Shown: piece by piece, positions 8,140 through 17,033 of the stretch
How the letters are laid out: each line of letters opens with the position of its first letter
How positions within the stretch are numbered: position 1 is the first letter of the stretch
Source: Sinomicrobium oceani
Lineage (GTDB): Bacteria; Bacteroidota; Bacteroidia; Flavobacteriales; Flavobacteriaceae
Length of the DNA stretch: 60,180 nucleotides
Assembly (NCBI RefSeq): GCF_900119185.1
Contig: NZ_FPJE01000028.1
Location: 1 to 60,180 of the forward strand
Direction of reading: 5' to 3'
Made by a program: the position numbers and the translations under genes
The notes under the pieces: generated by a model
Databases searched by the model: none
What the model was told of the DNA's origin: nothing
What the model saw: the letters and a program-made list of their open reading frames with translations, nothing else

Positions 8140-9513
8140 ATGGCAATGATATCCAGACCAGCACATGAACGCGAACTGTTCGGCCATCCGGCAGGATTGT
8201 ACATCTTATTTTTTACGGAAATGTGGGAACGTTTCAGTTACTATGGTATGCGGGCATTGTTTACCCTGTTCCTGGTTGCAGAGACTACTGCACGAAATCC
8301 CGGTTTCGGATGGACAGAAACAGAAGCTCTTTCTCTTTATGGCTGGTACACCATGCTGGTATATGTTTCTTCAATACCCGGCGGCTGGCTGGCCGATAGG
8401 GTATTAGGGCAGAAGAAAACCGTAATGCTGGGTGGTGCCCTATTGTGTATAGGGCATACGGTACTGGCTCTGAACTCGGAGTTGTCTTTTTATATGGGAT
8501 GTCTGTTTATCATACTCGGTGTAGGATGCCTGAAGCCCAATATTTCTTCCATGGTAGGAGGATTGTACAAACCGAAAGATGAGCGGAGAGACCTCGGGTT
8601 TTATATTTTTTACATGGGAATCAATATAGGTGGCTTCACAGCTCCTATCATTTGTGGATATATCGGGGAAAAGATAAACTGGCACTACGGTTTCGGCCTT
8701 GCGGCTATAGGAATGTTTCTGGGACAGATTGTCTATATATGGGGACAGAAATACCTGAAAGGCGTTGGAGATCTTATATCCGTAAAGAACGAAAAAGACA
8801 GGGCAATCCTGGAAAAACCGCTGACAGCAATAGAAAAAGACAGGGTGAAGGTCTTACTGCTCTCTTTTCTGCTGATCATACTTTTCTGGGCTGCTTTTGA
8901 ACAGGCAGGAGGCTTGATGAATCTTTATGCCAAACAAAAGACCGACAGGGACTTCTTCGGATTAGGGGTTATCCCGGCTTCCGTATTCCAGTCCGTAAAC
9001 TCGTTCTTTATCATTACACTTGCAACCGTAGTCGGAACGTTCTGGCTGAAATGGAGACGTAAGGGTAAAGAATCTTCTTCGTTGTTTAAAATGGCTATAG
9101 GTATTATTGTTATGGCACTCGGGTTTAGCTTTATGAGTGCTGCTGCTGCCGAATATAACGCTACCGGATCTTCTGCGATGTATTGGTTGATCCTTGCCTA
9201 TCTTTTTCATACTATAGGCGAATTATGTGCATCACCGGTTTCCCTGTCATTTATAACAAAGCTGGCACCGCTTAAATACGCATCCCTGATCATGGGGTTG
9301 TACTGGGCAGCGACCGGTTTTGGAAATTATGCAGCGAGTAAACTCGGGGTATTGGCTCAGTCTCTTGGCGATTTCGAAGTATTTACCGGGATTGCCGTGA
9401 TATGGACGCTTATCGGTATTGTGGTATTGTTGCTCCTGAAGCCCCTGAAAAGACTGACACATGGTGCAGAGGACGGAGAAGGAGCTGTAGTAGCAGATAT
9501 GGGTGAGGCATAG
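8140..9513 (+). CDS. POT/PTR2-family proton-coupled oligopeptide transporter
   Basis: 457 residues, inner-membrane MFS transporter with about 12-14 helices. The first helix carries the family signature TEMWERFSYYGMRALF (ExxERFxYYG), which couples protons and peptide. Further signatures are FYIFYMGINIGGF and, late in the protein, FHTIGELCASPVSLSF. It imports di- and tripeptides such as those released by the peptidase upstream. Transcription likely ends at the hairpin 33 bases after the stop, which lies within the convergent comEC gene. Confidence 0.95.
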   Translation: MAMISRPAHERELFGHPAGLYILFFTEMWERFSYYGMRALFTLFLVAETTARNPGFGWTETEALSLYGWYTMLVYVSSIPGGWLADRVLGQKKTVMLGGALLCIGHTVLALNSELSFYMGCLFIILGVGCLKPNISSMVGGLYKPKDERRDLGFYIFYMGINIGGFTAPIICGYIGEKINWHYGFGLAAIGMFLGQIVYIWGQKYLKGVGDLISVKNEKDRAILEKPLTAIEKDRVKVLLLSFLLIILFWAAFEQAGGLMNLYAKQKTDRDFFGLGVIPASVFQSVNSFFIITLATVVGTFWLKWRRKGKESSSLFKMAIGIIVMALGFSFMSAAAAEYNATGSSAMYWLILAYLFHTIGELCASPVSLSFITKLAPLKYASLIMGLYWAATGFGNYAASKLGVLAQSLGDFEVFTGIAVIWTLIGIVVLLLLKPLKRLTHGAEDGEGAVVADMGEA

Positions 9514-9522
9514 CACATTTGT

Positions 9523-11559
9523 CTATTCCGGACTAAAAATATAGGCTCCCTTTTCATAAGTGTTGTGAAAAGGGAGTTTTTCTTTTGCACAGGTCAGGCG
9601 CCATTGCATTACCAGGGATGCATAGTTGCTTCCGTCGGCTATGACTACCTTAGGGCGATATGCCTGTATAAACCTTTCCAGGTTAATGGTAGGGGAATTG
9701 CTCAGAAGTAAGTAGTCTATCCTGGGCTGTTCAATCAGCGGTGCGTTTTCGGACACGATATGCATTAGGTAACTTCCGTAGATGTCATATACCGAGTGCA
9801 CAGGCTGTATTTCTGTCTTTCTGATGCCCTCATGCATGATATAATCTGTGAGCATACGATCCTGCAAGGCGTTTGCCGTAGTGTCTGAGGAATGAATAAC
9901 CAGGTGTTTGCCATAATGCCTGAGGATACGGGTCTCCCTGTTTTTGTGTAAAACAATCCAATGATCTTTCCGGGATGCCCGGTAGCTTTGGTAGAAAAAA
10001 AATCCCTGCATACATAAAACGAGGATCAATACCGGGTAAAGTTTTCGGTAAGACCTGTTGCGGAGATATGAAAAGGATGCGATGAGGAAGCCGTAAGATA
10101 TGATAAGCAGTACGGGGTGGAACGGGATGTTCCGGAAAATAAACAGTTCCTGCCGGGCTATTCCCGATATCAGCAGGTTCATGCCGGAAATCCCCCAGGT
10201 ATAACTATCCAGTAAAAACGAAGGCAAAATGTCAAGGAGAGCGAGTATAATAATAAATATTCCTCCTCCGAGAATCAATCCCAGAAGGGGAATGATAAAA
10301 AGGTTGGAAAGCAGGAAAAGACCGGGGAACTGGTGAAAATAGTAAAGGCTTAACGGCAGTACACCTGCCTGTGCTGCAAGGGATACTGTAGTGAGTTTCC
10401 ATACTGCATCCGTAAACCGCCATCGTGGTCTCCACCAGTTGTAAAATACAGGTTGGAGTTTAACAATGGCAAAAACAGCCAGATAACTGAACTGGAATCC
10501 TATGTCAAAGAGAAACCCGGGTTGCAGAAGGAGCAGGAAAAACATGGAAGCCAGGAGTACGTCGTTAATATTTGTGGTACGCCGAAGCTGAAGACCAAGT
10601 GCAATAAAAGAGAACATACAAACAGCACGGGTTACGGATGCGGACATCCCGGTAAGAAATGCAAAGCACCACAATATACCTGCTGTCAGAAAAAAGCTGA
10701 TGAGATTTCCGTGCCTGAAACGCAGAAGAGGACGGAATAAAATATATAACATCATCATAATAATCCCGATGTGCAGCCCTGATATAGCCAGAATATGGAT
10801 AGCCCCTGCGTCCGTATAATCTCTGTAAAGGTCTTCGGGGATATATTGTCTTTGGCCAAGCAGCAATGCCTGGATCATCGAGAATGTCCCGGGTGCCAGG
10901 TCGTGTTTTTTCAGGGAAGCAGTTATATGCTGACGTAATCTTTCTGCGTGGGCATGTATGCCGTTTTCACTTCCCGGGAATATATGGAGGTCTCCGGGAA
11001 TAACGTTAAAACTCTGGTAGACATATTGTTTTTTGAGATAATCGGAATAGTCGAATTCGTGAGGGTTACGGGAGGGATTAATAGTATGAAGATCGGAACG
11101 TACCCCGTATTGTTTTTCCATAGACAACCCGGCCGTCGTACTGTCCCGGTACAGGTAAAGCAAGGCTTTTCCGGAAGTTTTACGTCCGTTGACACTTTTT
11201 ATTCGGACAATATATCGAAAGTACCGGTCTCCCGGTTTTAGCACACTTACAGGGGTAAAGTACATCATGGGCTTTTCCTTTGTAAAATGTGTGTAATGAT
11301 CAGCGGTGAATTCCGGTTTGCGGCTACAGCTGATGAGTACTCCAAGTACAAAAGTGAAACACCAGGCTATGAGTCCGAAAGTGATACCGTGAGAGAAAAC
11401 CGGTCCGGATAACCTGTAATAAAGCAGTCCGAGTACTACAAATAATAAGGTCAGTATACCATAAACAACCGGGGGTGAAGGGGAAGTATAAAAACCAACC
11501 CATATACCGGCTGATAAAAACAAGAGCAATCTAAATATCTGGGAATTCAGTAATTGCAT
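9523..11559 (-). CDS. comEC: ComEC/Rec2-family inner-membrane DNA uptake channel
   Basis: 678 residues. The N-terminal helices plus an OB-like soluble domain (about 30-220) precede the competence core, which has the conserved AGAIHILAISGLHIG and SASVTRAVCMFSFIALG. The C-terminal part (about 540-678) is short and lacks the HxHxDH metal motif of the metallo-beta-lactamase domain found in many ComEC proteins, so it probably has no nuclease site there. The family carries single-stranded DNA across the inner membrane during transformation. It is the last gene of surE, membrane protein, lpxB, NlpC/P60, comEC. Its 3' end contains the terminator of the opposing transporter gene. Confidence 0.92.
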   Translation of the reverse strand: MQLLNSQIFRLLLFLSAGIWVGFYTSPSPPVVYGILTLLFVVLGLLYYRLSGPVFSHGITFGLIAWCFTFVLGVLISCSRKPEFTADHYTHFTKEKPMMYFTPVSVLKPGDRYFRYIVRIKSVNGRKTSGKALLYLYRDSTTAGLSMEKQYGVRSDLHTINPSRNPHEFDYSDYLKKQYVYQSFNVIPGDLHIFPGSENGIHAHAERLRQHITASLKKHDLAPGTFSMIQALLLGQRQYIPEDLYRDYTDAGAIHILAISGLHIGIIMMMLYILFRPLLRFRHGNLISFFLTAGILWCFAFLTGMSASVTRAVCMFSFIALGLQLRRTTNINDVLLASMFFLLLLQPGFLFDIGFQFSYLAVFAIVKLQPVFYNWWRPRWRFTDAVWKLTTVSLAAQAGVLPLSLYYFHQFPGLFLLSNLFIIPLLGLILGGGIFIIILALLDILPSFLLDSYTWGISGMNLLISGIARQELFIFRNIPFHPVLLIISYGFLIASFSYLRNRSYRKLYPVLILVLCMQGFFFYQSYRASRKDHWIVLHKNRETRILRHYGKHLVIHSSDTTANALQDRMLTDYIMHEGIRKTEIQPVHSVYDIYGSYLMHIVSENAPLIEQPRIDYLLLSNSPTINLERFIQAYRPKVVIADGSNYASLVMQWRLTCAKEKLPFHNTYEKGAYIFSPE
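9546..9581 (+). terminator. Terminator of the peptide transporter, inside comEC
   Basis: CTCCCTTTTCA (9546-9556) and TGAAAAGGGAG (9566-9576) form a perfect 11-base stem with a 9-base loop, followed by TTTTTC. It overlaps the last codons of convergent comEC (stop at 9523). Confidence 0.8.
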
Positions 11560-11601
11560 GTTTAAATATACGAAAACATGCGCTAATGTAAAGCAAGCGT
11601 A

Positions 11602-12168
11602 TTACAATACGCGCCGGGCTTCGGTAAAGGCATGATTCCAGTAGCCTTCACTTAGGGAAGAGATCAGGACGCCTCTGGATGTAGTAGAATGAATAAAACG
11701 GATATCCTTCCCCTTTTTATCAACTACGAGTCCGACATGATTTATCCTGTTTTTTCTGCCCGTTTTGAAAAAGAGAAGATCGCCTTTTTGTACTTCTTTA
11801 AGTTTAATTTCTTCTCCCTGGGTGGCCATCATATAAGAAGCCCTTTCGAGCGTAACATCGTGCTCCTGGAACGAAACAAATACCAATCCGGAACAATCCA
11901 TTCCCTTATTCGTCGTACCACCGAATTTATAACGGGTACCGTTAAAAGAAATTGCGGTATTGATAATCTGACTGGCTTTAGACCCGTGTTTGTGACGGGA
12001 GTTTCCGGCAGATTCGTTTTCGCTGCCCGGCCATGCTTCCACGGTAACGGTCCTGTCCGTTGAAGTGCCTTCAATACTGACAGACCTGGGTGTTTCCGGG
12101 ATCGATTTTTTGGATTTACAGGCGCAAAAAAATAAAAGCAGACAAATAAAAAAAGAAATTTTCCGCAT
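11602..12168 (-). CDS. NlpC/P60 (C40) lipoprotein, peptidoglycan endopeptidase
   Basis: 188 residues. The signal peptide ends in the lipobox-like LLFFCAC, so it is likely a lipoprotein. The C-terminal NlpC/P60 domain has the catalytic cysteine in GMDCSGLVFVSF, the histidine in NHVGLVVD, and the third residue in FIHSTTSRGV, all as in MepS/Spr. It likely cleaves peptide cross-links of peptidoglycan on the periplasmic side. It sits between lpxB and comEC on the same strand. It is distinct from the two lipoproteins with the same fold in the T6SS locus, which deviate at active-site positions. Confidence 0.92.
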   Translation of the reverse strand: MRKISFFICLLLFFCACKSKKSIPETPRSVSIEGTSTDRTVTVEAWPGSENESAGNSRHKHGSKASQIINTAISFNGTRYKFGGTTNKGMDCSGLVFVSFQEHDVTLERASYMMATQGEEIKLKEVQKGDLLFFKTGRKNRINHVGLVVDKKGKDIRFIHSTTSRGVLISSLSEGYWNHAFTEARRVL

Positions 12169-12234
12169 ACGCTTAAAACTGTTTGGGCTAAAATAATAAA
12201 AAAAGTGTTTTTTTCTTTTGCGGCAGGTGTTAAA

Positions 12235-13356
12235 CTAACGACTTTTCAATACAGAAAAGATCAGCTTAGCGGTTTTTTTGCTCGCTCCCCGTCCTCCCAG
12301 CTTTTTCTCAAGGTCGTGATAGTCGTGGAATATCTGTTTGCGCTTTTTACCTTCCAGTATTTTCTGGAGTTCTTCATGCAGTCTTTTTCCGTTGAGATTG
12401 TCCTGTATGAGCTCGGTAACAACTTCTTTGTCCATGACAAGATTGACCAGGGAAATAAATTTTAGTGTAATGATTCTTTTCGCGATCTGATAGGAGATCC
12501 AGTTGCCCTTATAGCACACAATTTCCGGGACCTTTAATAAAGCGGTTTCAAGTGTGGCGGTTCCGCTGGTAACCAGCGCAGCAGTAGAAACACTTAGTAA
12601 TCCGTATGTCTTATTAGGTATAAGGCTGATGTTGGAATCTTTGATAAAGGGGTGGTAAAATTCCTCGTCCTGCCCCGGAGCTCCGGCAATCACAAATTGG
12701 TATTCGGGGAAGAGTTTTGGCATCTCAAGCATAACGGAGAGCATTTTTCGGATTTCCTGCTTCCTGCTTCCTGGCAAGAGGGCTATAATAGGCTTTTGGG
12801 GATCGAGAAGATGAGCCTGCCGGAAGGCGGTTTCGTCTGTTCTGGGGTATTGAGAGATGGCATCGATCAGGGGATGCCCGACAAAATGCACAGGATAAAA
12901 GTGCTTCTTCTCATAAAAGTCTTTTTCGAAAGGAAGGATGACATACATTTCGTCGATATCCCTTTTGATAGCTTTGATCCTGTTCTCTTTCCAGGCCCAT
13001 AACTGGGGAGAGATGTAATAATGAGTACGATATCCCTCTTTTCTGGCCCATTGTGCGATCCGCATATTAAAGCCCGGATAATCTACAAAGATAATGACAT
13101 CGGGGGCGTAGGCGGTAATATCCTTTTTGCAGAAGGAAATATTTTTAAAGATGGTACGGATATTCATCAGTACTTCTGCAAAGCCCATAAAAGCCAGGTC
13201 TTTGTAGTGTTTCACCAGAGTCCCGCCAGCGGCTTGCATAAGATCACCGCCCCAGAAGCGGAAATTGGCATCCCGGTCTTCGGCTTTCAGCGCTTTCATC
13301 AGGTTGGAAGCATGAAGGTCTCCCGAAGCTTCCCCGGCAATGATGTAATATTTCAT
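12235..13356 (-). CDS. lpxB: Lipid-A-disaccharide synthase
   Basis: 373 residues, normal length. The start [19 protein letters not shown] is the family signature; [15 protein letters not shown] and [11 protein letters not shown] are further conserved blocks of this GT19 glycosyltransferase, and the C-terminus has [21 protein letters not shown]. It joins UDP-diacylglucosamine and lipid X to make the lipid A disaccharide at the inner membrane. It belongs to the reverse-strand operon with surE upstream. Its presence confirms a Gram-negative envelope. Confidence 0.96.
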   Translation of the reverse strand: MKYYIIAGEASGDLHASNLMKALKAEDRDANFRFWGGDLMQAAGGTLVKHYKDLAFMGFAEVLMNIRTIFKNISFCKKDITAYAPDVIIFVDYPGFNMRIAQWARKEGYRTHYYISPQLWAWKENRIKAIKRDIDEMYVILPFEKDFYEKKHFYPVHFVGHPLIDAISQYPRTDETAFRQAHLLDPQKPIIALLPGSRKQEIRKMLSVMLEMPKLFPEYQFVIAGAPGQDEEFYHPFIKDSNISLIPNKTYGLLSVSTAALVTSGTATLETALLKVPEIVCYKGNWISYQIAKRIITLKFISLVNLVMDKEVVTELIQDNLNGKRLHEELQKILEGKKRKQIFHDYHDLEKKLGGRGASKKTAKLIFSVLKSR

Positions 13357-13402
13357 ACGATTAATCTTTTGTAATGTGACCGACCGGATCCATAAGCCGG
13401 AC

Positions 13403-13684
13403 TCAGAATATTTTATAAATAAGCGTTATTACCGCAGTGAGCACAGTGGCCAGTAAAACCCCTTTGGCACGGTGATCACGTCCTATTCTCAGGAATCCGA
13501 AAAAAGCAATCAGGTTGAGCAATGCACCCAATGCAAGGATACTTCCGAAATGGCCTGCATGGAATGCATCGTTCAGGGTCTCTGCGATGCCCGCTCCCGA
13601 AAAGATAAGAATGTATAATAAAGAGCCGAAGGTGTTGGCAATGATTCCTACGGCAAATCCTATAGCTATTTCTTTTTTAATCAT
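13403..13684 (-). CDS. Small integral membrane protein of the surE-lpxB operon
   Basis: 93 residues with three predicted membrane helices (about 8-28, 44-64 and 73-92) and a conserved-looking loop [17 protein letters not shown]. Its start overlaps the end of surE by 8 bases, so translation is probably coupled. I recognise it as a Flavobacteriia membrane protein of unknown function commonly found between surE and lpxB; no enzymatic motif is visible. Confidence 0.8.
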   Translation of the reverse strand: MIKKEIAIGFAVGIIANTFGSLLYILIFSGAGIAETLNDAFHAGHFGSILALGALLNLIAFFGFLRIGRDHRAKGVLLATVLTAVITLIYKIF

Positions 13685-14453
13685 TAAGGCTCCATGTATT
13701 TAAGGTTTGTATGGCATGATGAGCAGTCAGGTCAAACTGTACCGGAACCACAGAAATATAGCCGTTGGCCAGAGCCCATTCGTCCGTGTCCTCTCCTTTG
13801 TCTTCACTGATAAACTTTCCGGTGAGCCAATAATATTCCCTTCCCTGCGGATTGGTCCTTTTATCAAATTCTTCGACCCATCTTGCGTTGGCCTGGCGGC
13901 ATATTTTAATTCCCCTGACAGCTTCCTTACTGATCTTGGGGAAATTCACGTTGAGCACGACACCTTTGGGCATACCATTTTTCAATGCGCTGAGGGTAAT
14001 GGTCCGTACCTGGTCTTTGATCGATTCGAAATCGGCATCCCAGGAGTAGTCGCACAGCGAAAAACCTATGGCCGGGATACCTTCGATACCGGCTTCTACG
14101 GCAGCACTCATGGTGCCTGAATAGATGACATTAACGGAAGAATTGGAACCGTGATTAATACCGCTTACACAGATATCCGGTTTTTTGCGAAGGAGCTCGT
14201 TAACGGCGAGTTTAACACAATCGACCGGGGTGCCGGAGCAACTGTATTCTTCCGCAACCTGATCGTCTATATTGATCTTATTGCAAAAAAGCGTGGCGTC
14301 GATGGTTACGGCATGTCCTTTGCCGGATTGCGGGCTGTCGGGAGCTACAACGATAACATCCCCTATGGTCTTCATGACCTCGATCAGGGCCCTGATACCC
14401 GGTGCGGCGATGCCATCGTCATTGGTAACCAGTATGAGAGGTCTTTTTTTCAT
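13677..14453 (-). CDS. surE: 5'/3'-nucleotidase SurE
   Basis: 258 residues. The start KRPLILVTNDDGIAAPGIRAL includes the metal-binding DD of SurE, and GTPVDCVKLA, SGINHGSNSSVNVIYSGTMSAAVE carry the remaining metal (N) and phosphate ligands. It is a cytosolic metal-dependent phosphatase acting on nucleoside monophosphates, linked to stress survival. It is the first gene of the five-gene reverse-strand operon; the 388 bases upstream separate it from the divergent protease gene. Confidence 0.96.
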   Translation of the reverse strand: MKKRPLILVTNDDGIAAPGIRALIEVMKTIGDVIVVAPDSPQSGKGHAVTIDATLFCNKINIDDQVAEEYSCSGTPVDCVKLAVNELLRKKPDICVSGINHGSNSSVNVIYSGTMSAAVEAGIEGIPAIGFSLCDYSWDADFESIKDQVRTITLSALKNGMPKGVVLNVNFPKISKEAVRGIKICRQANARWVEEFDKRTNPQGREYYWLTGKFISEDKGEDTDEWALANGYISVVPVQFDLTAHHAIQTLNTWSLND

Positions 14454-14841
14454 AGCGCTTTACGATTATATTACGTTGCTAAAATAAGCATTTATCCTCA
14501 GGTCTATTTTTAAACCGGACTTTACTTTTTTCTTTCCGCTTTTCTCATTTTTTTATTAATGCCCCTTTGTACACGCCCCGGTAATTTGCGTGTATACCGT
14601 ACGGATAATGGAAATGCGTTAACCGTTTAACAAAAAATTAGTATCATTGTAGCTAACTGGCATGGTTTTTTCAGTAATTTAGAGGTTCCAAAAAAATAAC
14701 CGGAGCAAACGATGCGGTATTTTCGTTCGTTTCTGCAAAAGGGCAGGCAGGTTTTCTGAAAAAGAAAAAGATAGCTATGGAGAACTTCCCCGTATATGCG
14801 GTTTGATTTTGCGTTCCGGGATTCAAAAAAAAAGTAGACAG
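14454..14841. other. Divergent intergenic region between surE and the tail-specific protease
   Basis: No gene is supported here. It must hold promoters for both neighbours. A weak -7-like TATTTTCG is seen at 14718-14725 (forward), one base away from TAnnTTTG and without a clear -33 element. The forward frame is open from 14803 but the residues before the protease start at 14842 do not resemble the family. Confidence 0.5.
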
Positions 14842-16971
14842 ATGAAAAGAAACTTTGTGTATGTACTGGCGGCACTGCTTATATCCGTGGCTTCCTGTAG
14901 TTTTACGAATAAAACATTTGACAACCCCGATAAGGATAAACTTCTTATTCAACTTATTTCCTACGTACTGGAAAAGGGGCATTACGATCCGAAAGCCATG
15001 GATGATGCCTTTTCCGAAAAAGTATTCGACCAGTATATTTCCATGCTGGACCCTTCCAAACGCTATTTCCTGAAATCGGATATCGAAGAGTTTGAAGTAT
15101 ATCGCGACCAAATAGACGACCAGATCCGGGATTCCGATATCACTTTTTTCGATCTTGTTCAGCAACGTCTGGTAAAGCGTATGGAAGAGGGGAAAGAGAT
15201 TTATAAGGAAATACTGGAAAAACCTTTTGATTTTTCTGCAGATGAAGAGATAGACATGGATTATGACAACCTGTCTTTTGCTTCTTCCCGGAAAGAACTG
15301 AAAGACAGATGGAGAAAATATCTTAAGTTTTCTACGCTCTCCGGCTATGTGACCAGACTGGAGGACGAAGAGAATAAGAAAAAGGAAGATGCGGAATACC
15401 AGGAGAAATCTGAAAAGGACCTGGAGGAGGAAGCCCGGGAATCTACCAAAAAAATGCAGGATGAGTTTTATGATCTCGTTGATGACCTGGAGCGTAAAGA
15501 CTGGTTTGTGATGTACCTCAACGCGATCGTAACCGAATTCGACCCGCATACCTATTATTTCGGACCGGAAGAAAAAGATCGATTTGATACCAGTATGTCC
15601 GGAAAATTCGAAGGGATAGGAGCCAGGTTGCAACGAAAAAATGACAGGATAAAGATTGTTGAGATCATTTCCGGAGGGCCGGCGTGGCGTGGCAATGAAG
15701 TGGAAGTGGGCGATGAAATCCTTCGCGTAGCTCAGGGAAATGAGGAACCCGTAGATGTTATCGGAATGCGTCTTGACGATGCCGTAAAACTTATAAAGGG
15801 ACCTAAAGGATCGGAAGTGAAGCTTACGCTGAAAAGGGTTGACGGTACGACAGAGACGGTTTCCATTGTACGTGATGTCGTAGAGCTTGAGGAGTCTTAT
15901 GCAAAATCATCTACGGTAGAGAAAGACGGAAGGACTTTCGGGATTATTAACCTGCCTAAGTTTTATATCGATTTTGATAATTACGATGACAGAAATGCTG
16001 CTTCGGACGTAGAGAAAGAGATCGAAAGACTCAAGGAAAAGGGAATGGAAGGACTTATTCTCGACCTTCGCGGAAACGGGGGAGGTTCGCTCAAGACCGT
16101 AGTGGATATGGCAGGTTTCTTTATCGAAGAAGGTCCTGTTGTACAGGTGAAGTCTTCCGGAAAACGAAAAGAAGTGCTTTCCGATACGGATAAACGCGTG
16201 CAGTGGGATGGCCCCTTGGTTATCCTCGTGAACGAATTGTCCGCTTCGGCATCCGAAATACTTGCGGCTGCCATGCAGGACTATAAAAGAGCGGTAATTA
16301 TAGGAAGTAAGCAAACTTACGGAAAAGGAACCGTTCAGAATGTAGTGGACCTCAATCAGTTTCTCGGACAAAAAAATGATTTTGGCGATGTAGGGGCACT
16401 GAAGATCACAACACAAAAATTTTACCGTATTAACGGTGGTTCCACCCAGCTCGAAGGCGTAAAGAGTGATATTACGGTTCCCGATAGGTACAGTTATATA
16501 GACATCGGAGAGAAAGATCAGGAAAACCCGTTGCCATGGGATAAAATAGACCCGGCCGATTATAAAACCTGGGACGGGCCCCTGAATTATGATTATGCCG
16601 TAAAAAGAAGTAAGGAAAGAATGGGTAAAAGCGAGCAGCTTTCCCTGATCGATGAGAATGCCAGATGGGTGAAGAAAAAGCAGGATGAAAGCAAGTACCC
16701 GCTAAACTATGAGGCATATAGAAAAGCGATAGATAAGGATGAAGAGGTTGCCAAACGATTTGATGCGTTGTCCGATTATAAAACCACTCTGTCTTTCCGG
16801 TCACTTCCTTATGAAGAAACCCTTATGGCAAAAGATACCGTATTGCGTGACAAGCGCAAACGCTGGCATGAAAATCTGGCTAAGGATGTCTATGTAGAAG
16901 AGGCGCTTAATGTATTGGAAGATCTTCAGGCCGGTCATGTGAAGAAAAGAGTGGCTAATATCCGGGACTGA
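14842..16971 (+). CDS. prc: Tail-specific (C-terminal processing) protease, S41 family, lipoprotein
   Basis: 709 residues from ATG 14842. I prefer this to the in-frame ATG at 14803 because the next residues form a clean lipoprotein signal, MKRNFVYVLAALLISVASC. Order of parts: N-terminal helical domain, PDZ domain (FEGIGARLQRKNDRI through the GDEILRV loop), then the S41 protease with LILDLRGNGGG, the catalytic serine in ELSASASEI and lysine in SKQTYGKGTVQ, and a C-terminal extension of the Prc type. It degrades or trims periplasmic and envelope proteins at their C-termini. Stands alone; a hairpin shared with rodA follows. Confidence 0.93.
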   Translation: MKRNFVYVLAALLISVASCSFTNKTFDNPDKDKLLIQLISYVLEKGHYDPKAMDDAFSEKVFDQYISMLDPSKRYFLKSDIEEFEVYRDQIDDQIRDSDITFFDLVQQRLVKRMEEGKEIYKEILEKPFDFSADEEIDMDYDNLSFASSRKELKDRWRKYLKFSTLSGYVTRLEDEENKKKEDAEYQEKSEKDLEEEARESTKKMQDEFYDLVDDLERKDWFVMYLNAIVTEFDPHTYYFGPEEKDRFDTSMSGKFEGIGARLQRKNDRIKIVEIISGGPAWRGNEVEVGDEILRVAQGNEEPVDVIGMRLDDAVKLIKGPKGSEVKLTLKRVDGTTETVSIVRDVVELEESYAKSSTVEKDGRTFGIINLPKFYIDFDNYDDRNAASDVEKEIERLKEKGMEGLILDLRGNGGGSLKTVVDMAGFFIEEGPVVQVKSSGKRKEVLSDTDKRVQWDGPLVILVNELSASASEILAAAMQDYKRAVIIGSKQTYGKGTVQNVVDLNQFLGQKNDFGDVGALKITTQKFYRINGGSTQLEGVKSDITVPDRYSYIDIGEKDQENPLPWDKIDPADYKTWDGPLNYDYAVKRSKERMGKSEQLSLIDENARWVKKKQDESKYPLNYEAYRKAIDKDEEVAKRFDALSDYKTTLSFRSLPYEETLMAKDTVLRDKRKRWHENLAKDVYVEEALNVLEDLQAGHVKKRVANIRD

Positions 16972-17007
16972 CCGGATAGTCTGCGCTATTCATAAATTAT
17001 AATTTAA

Positions 17008-17033
17008 AAGCCCCGGACGTTCCGGGGTTTTTT
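17008..17033 (+). terminator. Terminator between the convergent protease and rodA genes
   Basis: CCCCGGA (17011-17017) and TCCGGGG (17021-17027) form a tight GC hairpin followed by TTTTTT; AAAAG on the other side gives a weaker signal for the opposite strand. The T-tract overlaps the rodA stop codon. Confidence 0.8.

Noticed and set aside
14671-15633. Reverse-strand frame of 320 codons opposite the tail-specific protease
   Set aside because: Phe/Ile-rich antisense translation of an acidic, lysine-rich gene; no protein features and would run through the lipoprotein signal and N-domain of a sound gene.
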